Assembly (NCBI RefSeq): GCF_002101965.1
Contig: NZ_LQQA01000036.1
Coordinates: forward strand, 1 to 64,000
Direction: 5' to 3'
DNA from: Mycolicibacterium wolinskyi
GTDB lineage: Bacteria > Actinomycetota > Actinomycetes > Mycobacteriales > Mycobacteriaceae
DNA: 64,000 bases
In this document: positions 1 through 8,163 of the stretch, one piece after another
How the letters are laid out: every line of letters starts with the position of its first letter
Position numbering within the stretch: position 1 is the first letter of the stretch
Notes under the pieces: model-generated
Told to the model about the DNA's origin: nothing
The model's database searches: none
Seen by the model: only the letters and a program-made list of their open reading frames with translations
Position numbers and translations under genes: made by a program

Positions 1-70
1 CCCGGAAGCTAAGCCTGCCAGCGCCGATGATACTACCCACACGGGTGGAAAAGTAGGACACCGCCGAACA
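1..70 (+). rRNA. rrf: 5S ribosomal RNA, 3' end (partial)
   Basis: The first 70 bases match the 3' part of a mycobacterial 5S rRNA as I know it: the segment around AAGCCTGCCAGCGCCGATGA, then GTGGAAAAGTAGGACACCGC and a CCGAACA end. A strong factor-independent terminator follows within 10 bases, as expected at the end of an rRNA operon. The 16S, 23S and the 5' part of 5S lie outside the window on the left. The exact 3' end is approximate. Confidence 0.9.
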
Positions 71-77
71 CAAATTA

Positions 78-119
78 AGAATCGCCCCCCACAGAAATGT
101 GGGGGGCGATTCTCTTTTT
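78..119 (+). terminator. rRNA operon terminator
   Basis: A perfect 16-bp stem (78-93 with 98-113) with a GAAA tetraloop is followed by CTTTTT. It sits just after the 5S rRNA and should end the rRNA operon before the protein-coding block. Confidence 0.93.
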
Positions 120-203
120 CCAACTGAAATTCGAATAGACGATTATGCCGAGCTCACCCCCGGCAAGTATCCTTTGCGGGAAGGGGCGGGTAGAAAGGCA
201 CAC

Positions 204-1073
204 GTGGTCGGAGACAGTCAAGGCGGCGGTGAACGTCGCCCACGGCGAGCTTCCAGCAACCGTGCATCCAACAACCGGACGTCCGGTGGGGGCCAGCGCA
301 GCGGTCCGCACGATCACCGCAGGCGCGACCAGCGGTCGTCGGCCCCGCGATCATCTGGACCCGGTCGGGCCCGCCCGGCACAACCCGAGGGAAGCGACGA
401 GCAGGACCAGAATGCCGTGCCGCGGCTCCCTGCCGACGTCGAAGCCAAGCAATTGGCACCCGAGATCCGGCGTGAACTGATCACCCTGGACAAATCGACT
501 GCCGACTACGTCGCCCGGCACCTCGTGGCCGCAGGCAACCTTCTCGACGAAGACCCCGAGACCGCGCTTGCCCATGCCCGTGCGGCGCGTAGTCGGGCGG
601 GCCGGCTCGCTGCCGTCCGGGAAGCCGTCGGAATCGCGGCCTACCACTGTGGCGACTGGGCGCAGGCCCTCGCCGAGCTGCGCGCAGCCCGCAGGATGGG
701 CAGCAAATCGCCTCTGCTCGCGATGATCGCCGACTGCGAACGCGGTGTCGGCCGTCCGGAACGCGCCATCGAGCTCGCACGCAGTGCGGAAGCCGCCGCA
801 CTCACCGGCGACGACGCCGACGAGCTGCGCATCGTGGCCGCCGGCGCGCGTTCCGATCTGGGCCAGTTCGAGCAGGCGCTGTCCATTCTGTCGACCCCGC
901 AGCTCGATCCGAGCAGCACCGGTCAAACCGCTGCGCGGCTGTTCTACGCCTACGCCGACACTCTCTTGGCGCTCGATCGGGCCGACGAGGCGCTGCAGTG
1001 GTTCATCAACGCGGCGGCTGCCGACGTCGAGGGCGTGACGGACGCCGAAGACCGGATCACGGAGCTGTCCTGA
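204..1073 (+). CDS. TPR-like repeat protein, Rv1691 family
   Basis: This 289-aa product is the first gene of the conserved block. The first 70 or so residues are basic and low in complexity (Arg, Ser, Gly, Asp), probably disordered. The rest is alpha-helical and Ala-rich with repeats of tetratricopeptide type (for example HCGDWAQALAELRAARR and RADEALQWFINAA). GTG at 204 is chosen because AAAGG lies 7 bases upstream; the reading frame is open further upstream into the terminator, which would be an unlikely start. It is followed directly by the HAD phosphatase gene. The family is conserved in mycobacteria at this place next to tlyA; I infer a scaffold role but no function is visible. Confidence 0.85.
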   Translation: MVGDSQGGGERRPRRASSNRASNNRTSGGGQRSGPHDHRRRDQRSSAPRSSGPGRARPAQPEGSDEQDQNAVPRLPADVEAKQLAPEIRRELITLDKSTADYVARHLVAAGNLLDEDPETALAHARAARSRAGRLAAVREAVGIAAYHCGDWAQALAELRAARRMGSKSPLLAMIADCERGVGRPERAIELARSAEAAALTGDDADELRIVAAGARSDLGQFEQALSILSTPQLDPSSTGQTAARLFYAYADTLLALDRADEALQWFINAAAADVEGVTDAEDRITELS

Positions 1074-1074
1074 C

Positions 1075-2091
1075 GTGACGACGCTTGCACGGCAACATGA
1101 TTGCCTGCTGCTCGATCTCGACGGTACGGTGTTTCGCGGCCATGAGCCGGTCTCCGGAGCACTCGACAGCCTGGCCGATGTCGACGCACGGGTGTTGTAC
1201 GTCACCAACAATGCGTCGCGCGCTCCCGGTCAGGTCGCCGAGCATCTCAAGGAGATGGGTTTCCGGGCCGACGCCGATGACGTCGTCACCAGTGCCCAGA
1301 GCGCTGCGCGGCTGTTGGCCGCTCAATTGCCGGCGGGCGCAAAAGTTCTCGTCGTCGGCACCGACGCGCTCGCCGATGAGGTGAGCAACGTCGGGCTGCG
1401 GCCGGTTCGGCAGTTCGAGGAAGAACCGGTGGCCGTGGTGCAGGGCCACTCGCCGCAAACCGGCTGGCCCGAACTTGCCGAAGCGGCGCTGGCGATCAGG
1501 GCCGGAGCCCTGTGGGTCGCCGCGAACGTCGATCTCACGCTGCCGAACGAGCGCGGCCTGCTGCCGGGCAACGGATCGATGGTTGCGGCGCTGAAAGCAG
1601 CGACTGCACAGGAGCCGCAGGTGGCCGGGAAGCCGCAGCCGACCCTGATGAACGATGCGCTGGCCCGCGGAACATTCGACACCCCGCTTGTGGTCGGCGA
1701 TCGCCTCGACACCGACATCGCCGGCGCGAACGCCGCGGGTCTGCCGAGCCTCATGGTGCTCAGCGGTGTCAGCACCGCTGCCGAGGCGCTGCATGCGGTG
1801 GTCGCCGAACGTCCTGACTACATCGCGCCGGACCTGCGTGGTCTGCACGCGCCGGCGGAGAGCCTGAAAGTCGGCCCCCAGCCCGCGTGGCGGGTCGTTC
1901 TCGACGGCTCAGACGTCACGGTGTACGCCACCGGTGCCGAGGCGACGGACTCGTTGTCGGTGCTCCGGGCGACCGCGCACGCCGTGTGGGCCGCCGATGT
2001 CGACCACCAGGACTTCGCGGTACTCGCCGGCGACGACACCGCGCGCCGCGCGCTACAACAGTGGTCGTTGCTGTCGGTGCCAGTCGACTAG
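1075..2091 (+). CDS. HAD-superfamily phosphatase (subfamily IIA, NagD-like)
   Basis: A 338-aa hydrolase, orthologous by position and sequence type to Rv1692. The nucleophile motif DLDGT is at residues 14-18, a VTNNASR motif follows near residue 44, and the late motif VVGDRLDTDIAGA gives the Mg2+-binding Asp residues. Family members with this layout hydrolyse phosphate esters; Rv1692 is known as a glycerol-3-phosphate phosphatase, which would place this protein in phospholipid recycling. That substrate is inferred from the ortholog. The GTG start lies 1 base after the TGA of the TPR gene, so the two are probably coupled. A C-terminal segment of about 80 residues extends beyond the HAD core. 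Confidence 0.9.
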   Translation: MTTLARQHDCLLLDLDGTVFRGHEPVSGALDSLADVDARVLYVTNNASRAPGQVAEHLKEMGFRADADDVVTSAQSAARLLAAQLPAGAKVLVVGTDALADEVSNVGLRPVRQFEEEPVAVVQGHSPQTGWPELAEAALAIRAGALWVAANVDLTLPNERGLLPGNGSMVAALKAATAQEPQVAGKPQPTLMNDALARGTFDTPLVVGDRLDTDIAGANAAGLPSLMVLSGVSTAAEALHAVVAERPDYIAPDLRGLHAPAESLKVGPQPAWRVVLDGSDVTVYATGAEATDSLSVLRATAHAVWAADVDHQDFAVLAGDDTARRALQQWSLLSVPVD

Positions 2092-2119
2092 CGCACGATC
2101 GGCTAGCGTGAATACCGCT

Positions 2120-2296
2120 ATGACTACCGATCCTGACCAACTCCGGGCAGAGGTCGCCGAGGTACTCGCCGACCTGCCCGATACGTCCGCGGACGGATAC
2201 CAACTCGGCGATGGCGACATCGATTTGATGGTGTCCCGGCTTGAGCAGGCACACGAGGTGCTCGTGCACGCGCTCGAGTCGGTCGACAAAGGGTGA
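2120..2296 (+). CDS. small conserved protein, Rv1693-like
   Basis: A 58-aa acidic helical protein between the HAD phosphatase and tlyA, in the position of Rv1693. The frame is open further upstream within the preceding gene, but ATG at 2120 starts the part that looks like a protein (MTTDPDQLRAEV). It ends 6 bases before the tlyA start. No known domain is visible and no function is assigned. Confidence 0.75.
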   Translation: MTTDPDQLRAEVAEVLADLPDTSADGYQLGDGDIDLMVSRLEQAHEVLVHALESVDKG

Positions 2297-2302
2297 GCAC
2301 TG

Positions 2303-3112
2303 GTGGCGCGGCGCGCTCGTGTTGATGCCGAGCTGGTGAGACGTGGGCTGGCCCGGTCGCGTCAGCAGGCGGCGGAATTGATCGGCGCCGGACGCGTCCG
2401 CATCGACGGGATGCCCGCGGCGAAGCCCGCGACGGCCATCGCCGTCGACGCGAACATCGTCGTCACCCACAGCGACGAACGCAGTTGGGTGTCGCGCGGG
2501 GCGCACAAGCTCATCGGCGCGCTCGACGCGTTCGCGTTGAGCGTCGAAGGACGCCGCTGTTTGGATGCCGGCGCATCCACCGGCGGCTTCACCGAAGTGC
2601 TCCTGGATCGCGGGGCGGCCGAGGTGGTCGCGGTCGACGTCGGCTACGGGCAGCTCGCGTGGTCATTGCGTTCGGATGCCCGCGTGGTCGTGCAGGAGCG
2701 CACCAACGTCCGGGAATTGACGGCCGATGCCATCGGCGGGCCGGTGCACCTGATCGTGGCGGACCTGTCGTTCATCTCCCTGGCCACGGTGTTGCCCGCG
2801 CTGACCGCCTGCGCGGCCGCCGACGCCGATATCGTTCCCATGGTGAAGCCCCAGTTCGAGGTCGGTAAGGACCGCGTGGGCGCCGGCGGGGTGGTGTCCG
2901 ACCCGGAACTGCGGATCGACGCGGTGTGCACGGTCGCCCGCAAGGCCGCCGAACTGCAATGGCATGCTGTCGATGTGACGGCCAGCCCACTTCCGGGGCC
3001 ATCGGGCAATGTTGAGTACTTCCTGCACCTGCGCCGCGAGACGGATGCGCCGCTGCACGGCGAATCGCTCGAGCGGGCAGTGCGCCGGGCGGTCGAGGAG
3101 GGGCCGCAATGA
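2303..3112 (+). CDS. tlyA: 16S/23S rRNA (cytidine-2'-O)-methyltransferase TlyA
   Basis: A 269-aa enzyme with an N-terminal S4 RNA-binding domain (about residues 4-60) and an FtsJ/RrmJ-type SAM-dependent methyltransferase domain. The SAM loop GASTGGF lies near residue 90, and the motifs ADLSFISL and KPQFEVGK fit the TlyA family. TlyA methylates C1409 of 16S and C1920 of 23S rRNA, which makes ribosomes sensitive to capreomycin and viomycin. The GTG start follows the small upstream gene by 6 bases, and the stop overlaps the NAD kinase start by 4 bases (ATGA). Confidence 0.95.
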   Translation: MARRARVDAELVRRGLARSRQQAAELIGAGRVRIDGMPAAKPATAIAVDANIVVTHSDERSWVSRGAHKLIGALDAFALSVEGRRCLDAGASTGGFTEVLLDRGAAEVVAVDVGYGQLAWSLRSDARVVVQERTNVRELTADAIGGPVHLIVADLSFISLATVLPALTACAAADADIVPMVKPQFEVGKDRVGAGGVVSDPELRIDAVCTVARKAAELQWHAVDVTASPLPGPSGNVEYFLHLRRETDAPLHGESLERAVRRAVEEGPQ

Positions 3113-4032
3113 CGGCTGAACGCATGATCCTGCTGGTGGTCCACACCGGCCGGGAAGAAGCCACCGAGGTCGCGCGCCGCGTAGAGAAAGTCCTCGGCGA
3201 CAACGACATTGCGCTGCGCGTACTGTCCGCCGAGGCTGTCGACCGCGGGCCACTGCACCTGGCGCCCGACGATATGCGCGCGCTCGGGGTCGAGATCGAG
3301 GTGGTCGACGCCGACGAACGGGCGGCCGAGGGCTGTGAACTCGTGCTGGTGCTCGGCGGCGACGGAACCTTCCTGCGCGCGGCGGAACTCGCCCGCAATG
3401 TGGAGATCCCGGTGCTCGGTGTCAACCTGGGCCGCATCGGATTCCTCGCCGAGGCCGAGGCGGAGGCCATCGACCGGGTCCTCGAGCATGTCATCAACCG
3501 CGACTACCGCATCGAGGAGCGCATGACCCTCGACGTGGTCGTCCGGGTTGGCACCGAGGTGGTCAACCAGGGGTGGGCGCTCAACGAGGCCAGCCTCGAG
3601 AAGGGCCCACGCCTCGGCGTGCTCGGTGTGGTGGTCGAGGTCGACGGGCGACCGGTCTCGGCGTTCGGCTGCGACGGTGTGCTGGTCTCGACGCCGACGG
3701 GATCGACGGCGTACGCGTTCTCGGCGGGCGGGCCGGTGCTGTGGCCGGATCTGGAGGCAATCCTGGTGGTGCCCAACAACGCTCACGCATTGTTCGCGCG
3801 TCCGATGGTGACCAGCCCGGAGGCGTCGATCGCGATCGAGATCGAGGCCAGGGGCAACGACGCTCTCGTGTTCTGCGACGGTCGGCGCGAGATGGTCGTG
3901 CCCGCGGGCGGCCGGTTGGAGGTGACGCGCTGCGGCACCCCGCTGAAATGGGTGCGCATCGACAGCGCACCGTTCACGGATCGACTGGTGCGCAAATTCC
4001 GGTTGCCGGTCACCGGATGGCGGGGGCAGTAG
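3109..4032 (+). CDS. nadK: NAD kinase
   Basis: A 307-aa ATP- or polyphosphate-dependent NAD+ kinase that makes NADP+. The signature GGDGTFLRAAE is near residue 84, LGRIGFLAEAE follows, and the second conserved block STPTGSTAYAFSAGGP is present near residue 195. Length and motifs match mycobacterial PpnK (Rv1695). It overlaps tlyA by 4 bases and is followed after 6 bases by recN, so the three are probably one transcript. Confidence 0.97.
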   Translation: MTAERMILLVVHTGREEATEVARRVEKVLGDNDIALRVLSAEAVDRGPLHLAPDDMRALGVEIEVVDADERAAEGCELVLVLGGDGTFLRAAELARNVEIPVLGVNLGRIGFLAEAEAEAIDRVLEHVINRDYRIEERMTLDVVVRVGTEVVNQGWALNEASLEKGPRLGVLGVVVEVDGRPVSAFGCDGVLVSTPTGSTAYAFSAGGPVLWPDLEAILVVPNNAHALFARPMVTSPEASIAIEIEARGNDALVFCDGRREMVVPAGGRLEVTRCGTPLKWVRIDSAPFTDRLVRKFRLPVTGWRGQ

Positions 4033-4038
4033 CCACAC

Positions 4039-5802
4039 GTGCTCGCCGAAATCCGAATTGAGTCTCTCGGCGCGATCAGCGCCGCAACCGCGGAGTTCGA
4101 CCGCGGCCTGACTGTGCTGACCGGCGAGACCGGCACCGGTAAGACGATGGTCGTCACCGGCCTGCACCTGCTCGGTGGCGCTCGTGCCGACGCGACGCGG
4201 GTTCGCTCCGGTGCTGACCGGGCCGTGGTGGAAGGCCGGTTCAGCACAACGGAATTGGGCGCCGACGTGGCGAGACGCGTCGAGGAGATCCTCGATTCGT
4301 CCGGGGCCGAGCGCGACGACGACGGCAGCGTCATCGCCGCACGCTCGGTCAGCCGGGCCGGGCCGTCGCGCGCCTACCTCGGCGGGCGCAGCGTGCCTGC
4401 CAAGTCGCTGAGCAGTTTCACCGCCGAGGTGCTCACGCTGCACGGGCAGAACGATCAGCTGCGCCTCATGAAACCCGACGAGCAGCGGGCAGCGCTCGAC
4501 CGGTTCGCCGACGTCGACAAGCCCCTGGCCCGCTACCGCAAGATCCGTGAGCAGTGGCTGGTGGCCCGTCGGGATCTGGCCGACCGCAGGCTGCGCGCCC
4601 GTGAGCTGGCACAGGAAGCCGACCGGCTCAGCTTCGGTATCAACGAGATCGACACCGTGGCACCCCAGCCCGGCGAGGACGAGGCCATCGTCGCCGATAT
4701 CCGGCGGCTCTCGGAACTCGACGCGCTGCGCGAGGCCGCGCAGACCGCGCGCACCGCGTTGTCGGGTGATCTCGACGATCCGTCACCGGATTCCGTCTCG
4801 GCGGCCGACGGGGTGGGGCAGGCGAAGGCGGCGCTGGAAGGCACCGACGATGCCGCGCTGCGCGCCCTTGGCGTGCGTCTGGCCGAAGCGGCGGCGGTGA
4901 TCACCGATGTGACCGCCGAACTCGGCGACTATCTGGCCGAATTACCAAGCGACGCCAGCACTCTGGAAACCAAGCTGGCCAGGCAGGCTGAGCTGCGCAC
5001 ACTGACCCGCAAGTACGCCGCCGACATCGACGGAGTGCTCGCCTGGTCACGCGAGGCCGCCGAGCGGTTGGCCGCGCTCGACGTCTCAGAGGAGACCCTG
5101 AGCGAACTCGAGCGTCAGGTGGGTGAGCTGGAAATGCAGCTCGTGGCCGCGGCCGGCGAGCTCACCAAAGCCCGCAGCAAGGCGGCCAAGGGGCTGGCGA
5201 AAGCCGTGACGGCTGAGCTGGCCGGCCTGGCGATGGCCAACGCGATCTTCAGCATCACGGTCGCACCGCTGCCCGCGCGTGCCGATGATTCGGCTCCGGT
5301 GAAGCTGACCGACGGCAGCGTCGTCCACGCCGGGCACGACGGGGTCGACGCGGTGGAGTTCGGTTTCACCGCCCACCGCGGCGCCGACGTGCTGCCGCTG
5401 ACCAAGAGCGCGTCCGGCGGTGAGCTGTCGCGCGTGATGCTCGCGCTCGAAGTGGTGCTCGCGGCGTCGGCCGAGGGCACCACGATGGTGTTCGACGAAG
5501 TCGACGCGGGAGTCGGCGGGCGCGCCGCGGTGCAGATCGGCCGTCGGCTCGCCCGGCTCGCCCGCACGCATCAGGTCATCGTCGTCACGCACCTGCCACA
5601 GGTGGCGGCCTACGCCGACGTCCATCTCGTGGTCGACAGCGGCAACGGGCGCAGCAAGTCCAGCGGTGTGCGTCGCATCGACGACGACGACCGGGTCGCC
5701 GAGCTCGCGCGCATGCTGGCCGGGCTCGGCGAATCCGACAGTGGCCGAGCACACGCCAGGGAACTACTGGACGCCGCGCAGCAGGAGCGCAACGGCGACT
5801 GA
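4039..5802 (+). CDS. recN: DNA repair ATPase RecN
   Basis: A 587-aa SMC-like protein for double-strand break repair. The Walker A motif GETGTGKT is at residues 29-36, a long Ala/Glu/Arg-rich coiled-coil region fills the middle, and the C-terminal part has the ABC signature KSASGGELSRVMLALE and Walker B TTMVFDEVDAGVGG followed by VTHLPQVAA. Length is usual for RecN. The start is GTG at 4039. Confidence 0.97.
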   Translation: MLAEIRIESLGAISAATAEFDRGLTVLTGETGTGKTMVVTGLHLLGGARADATRVRSGADRAVVEGRFSTTELGADVARRVEEILDSSGAERDDDGSVIAARSVSRAGPSRAYLGGRSVPAKSLSSFTAEVLTLHGQNDQLRLMKPDEQRAALDRFADVDKPLARYRKIREQWLVARRDLADRRLRARELAQEADRLSFGINEIDTVAPQPGEDEAIVADIRRLSELDALREAAQTARTALSGDLDDPSPDSVSAADGVGQAKAALEGTDDAALRALGVRLAEAAAVITDVTAELGDYLAELPSDASTLETKLARQAELRTLTRKYAADIDGVLAWSREAAERLAALDVSEETLSELERQVGELEMQLVAAAGELTKARSKAAKGLAKAVTAELAGLAMANAIFSITVAPLPARADDSAPVKLTDGSVVHAGHDGVDAVEFGFTAHRGADVLPLTKSASGGELSRVMLALEVVLAASAEGTTMVFDEVDAGVGGRAAVQIGRRLARLARTHQVIVVTHLPQVAAYADVHLVVDSGNGRSKSSGVRRIDDDDRVAELARMLAGLGESDSGRAHARELLDAAQQERNGD

Positions 5803-5904
5803 CCGCAGGTAGGGCTGTTACTGGTGTGACGAAAGCCAACTTGTGAGGCTGGAGTTACGGCGCGCCTCCACCTCCACTTGAGGGTTTCTCGACAGAATCG
5901 GCGC

Positions 5905-7089
5905 ATGAAGATGTCAGCGCTGCTCACTCGCAATGCCACCTCACGCCCGGGTGTCACGGGCACTGCCCGCGTGGACCGCGACATCGATCGACTGCTGCGA
6001 CGCGTCGGCCCCGGCGACATCGTCGTTCTCGATGCCCAAGACCTGGACCGGATCACCGCGGACGCGCTGGTCGAGGCGAACGTGGCCGGCGTGGTCAACG
6101 CGTCCCCGTCGATCTCCGGGCGGTACCCCAATCTGGGGCCCGAGGTGCTCGTCGCCAACGGGGTCACGCTCATCGACGAGGCCGGTCCGGAGGTCTTCAA
6201 GAAGGTCAAGGACGGTGCCCGCGTGCGTCTGCACAACGGCGGCGTCTACTCCGGTGACCGCCGGATCGCCCACGGCGTCGAGCGCAACGACCAAGAGATC
6301 CACGAGCTCATGCATGAGGCCAAGAGCGGCCTGGTGGCCCACCTCGAGGCGTTCGCGGGCAACACCATCGAATTCATCCGCAGCGAGAGCCCCTTGCTGA
6401 TCGACGGCATCGGCATCCCCAACATCGACGTCGACCTGCGTCGTCGGCATGTCGTGATCGTCGCCGAGGAGCCCAATGCCGCCGACGACCTCAAGGCCCT
6501 CAAACCGTTCATCAAGGAGTACCAGCCCGTTCTGGTCGGGGTCGGCGTCGGCGCCGACGTGCTCCGCAAGGCGGGATATCGGCCGGCGCTCATCGTCGGC
6601 GACCCGGACAAGATGAGCGTCGAGGTGCTGCGCAGCGGAGCCCAGGTGATCCTGCCCGCCGACGCCGACGGGCATGCCGCCGGGCTCGAGCGCATCCAGG
6701 ATCTCGGTGTCGGCGCGATGACATTCCCCGCCGCCGGCTCGGCCGCGGACCTGGCGCTGCTGTTGTGCGATCACCACGGTGCGGCGTTGATCGTCACCGC
6801 CGGGCACACCGCAAACATCGAGGAGTTCTTCGACCGGTCGCGGCAGCGCAGCAACCCGTCGACGTTCCTGACCCGGTTGAAGGTGGGGGAGAAGCTCGTC
6901 GACGCCAAGGCCGTGGCCACGCTGTACCGCAGCCGGGTGTCCGGCGGCGCGATCGCCCTGCTGGTGCTGGCCATGCTGGTGGCCGTCATCGTCGCGCTGT
7001 GGGTGTCGCGCGCCGATGCCGCGGTGCTCGACTGGGTTGCCGAGTACTGGAACCGTTTCACGCTGTGGGTGCAGGGCCTCGTCAGCTGA
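5905..7089 (+). CDS. steA: SteA, septum/envelope protein with thiamin-pyrophosphokinase-like domain
   Basis: A 394-aa protein in the place of Rv1697 and of corynebacterial SteA. It has a cytoplasmic domain related to thiamin pyrophosphokinase (for example RPALIVGDPDKMS) and one C-terminal membrane helix near residue 355 (GGAIALLVLAMLVAVIVALWV). In corynebacteria SteA and its partner SteB act at the septum in cell separation, and the next gene is the SteB counterpart. ATG at 5905 is preferred over in-frame starts upstream because the conserved sequence begins MKMSALLTRN. Confidence 0.9.
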   Translation: MKMSALLTRNATSRPGVTGTARVDRDIDRLLRRVGPGDIVVLDAQDLDRITADALVEANVAGVVNASPSISGRYPNLGPEVLVANGVTLIDEAGPEVFKKVKDGARVRLHNGGVYSGDRRIAHGVERNDQEIHELMHEAKSGLVAHLEAFAGNTIEFIRSESPLLIDGIGIPNIDVDLRRRHVVIVAEEPNAADDLKALKPFIKEYQPVLVGVGVGADVLRKAGYRPALIVGDPDKMSVEVLRSGAQVILPADADGHAAGLERIQDLGVGAMTFPAAGSAADLALLLCDHHGAALIVTAGHTANIEEFFDRSRQRSNPSTFLTRLKVGEKLVDAKAVATLYRSRVSGGAIALLVLAMLVAVIVALWVSRADAAVLDWVAEYWNRFTLWVQGLVS

Positions 7090-7104
7090 ATGGGCAGGTG
7101 AGCC

Positions 7105-8046
7105 GTGATAACGCTACGCGCACATGCAATTTCGTTGGCGGCGGTGTTCCTCGCACTCGCGATCGGGGTGGCGCTGGGGTCGGGCCTGCTGTCCAACACC
7201 GTGCTGTCGGGACTGCGTGACGACAAGAAACAGCTGCAGCACCAGATCGACACGCTCACCGACGACAAGAACGCGTTGAACGAAAGACTCAACGCGGCAA
7301 GCGAATTCGATGCGCAGATGGCGCCGCGCATCGTGCGTGACGCGTTGAAGGACAAGTCGGTGGTGGTGTTCCGGACGCCCGATGCCGCCGACGGCGACGT
7401 CGACGCGATGGCACGCTTCATCGGCCAGGCCGGCGGCACCGTCACCGGCACGGTGTCGCTGACCCCGGAGTTCGTGGAAGCCAACTCGGCGGACAAGTTG
7501 CTCTCGGTGGTCAACTCGCCGATCGTGCCGGCCGGCAAACAGCTCAACACCGCCGCGGTGGACCAGGGCTCGCAAGCAGGCGACCTGTTGGGCATCGCGC
7601 TGCTCATCGACAAGAACCCCGCCACGGCCCCGGTGGACGACACCCAGCGCGAGACGGTGCTCACCGCACTGCGCGACACCGGCTTCCTGACATATGACGA
7701 TCAGCACATCGGTGCGGCCAACACCGCGCTCATCGTGACCGGCGGCGGGCTCGGCGACGACGCGGGCAACCGTGGCGCGACCGTGGCCCGGTTCGCGTCC
7801 GGCCTCGCCCCGCACGGCTCCGGCACCGTCCTGGTCGGCAGGCAGGGCGCGGCTTCCGGCACCGGCGCCGTGGCGGTGACCAGGTCGGATGCCGCACTCA
7901 CGGCGGCGGTCAGCACCGTCGACGACGTGGATTCCAGCGCCGGTCAGATCACAGCGGTGCTGGCGCTCGGCGACCTCGCCGCCGGCGGGCGGCCAGGGCA
8001 GTACGGCACCGGACCGGGCGCCGCATCCGTAACCGTCCCGCAATAG
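7105..8046 (+). CDS. mctB: MctB/SteB-family envelope protein
   Basis: A 313-aa protein with an N-terminal membrane anchor (residues 5-26), a short coiled coil (about residues 37-65) and an extracellular domain. It matches the position of Rv1698, reported as the mycobacterial copper-transport protein MctB, an outer-membrane channel; its corynebacterial counterpart SteB works with SteA. The sequence shows the anchor and the coiled coil but does not decide between the two roles. The GTG start has the Shine-Dalgarno-like GGCAGGTGA just upstream. Confidence 0.88.
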   Translation: MITLRAHAISLAAVFLALAIGVALGSGLLSNTVLSGLRDDKKQLQHQIDTLTDDKNALNERLNAASEFDAQMAPRIVRDALKDKSVVVFRTPDAADGDVDAMARFIGQAGGTVTGTVSLTPEFVEANSADKLLSVVNSPIVPAGKQLNTAAVDQGSQAGDLLGIALLIDKNPATAPVDDTQRETVLTALRDTGFLTYDDQHIGAANTALIVTGGGLGDDAGNRGATVARFASGLAPHGSGTVLVGRQGAASGTGAVAVTRSDAALTAAVSTVDDVDSSAGQITAVLALGDLAAGGRPGQYGTGPGAASVTVPQ

Positions 8047-8163
8047 CACCTAACCGGCGCGTCAGCGACGGCTCGTCCGTGTCAGTGTTAAGGTGAGATT
8101 CCGTGGGTTGGCAGGCCACAGCTAGTTTCAGCGATTCCCTGCCCGTCGTCACGGAGGATGCTT

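Noticed and set aside
2644..4443. A 599-aa open frame on the minus strand
   Set aside because: It lies antisense to tlyA, the NAD kinase and recN, all with clear motifs; long antisense frames are common in high-GC DNA.
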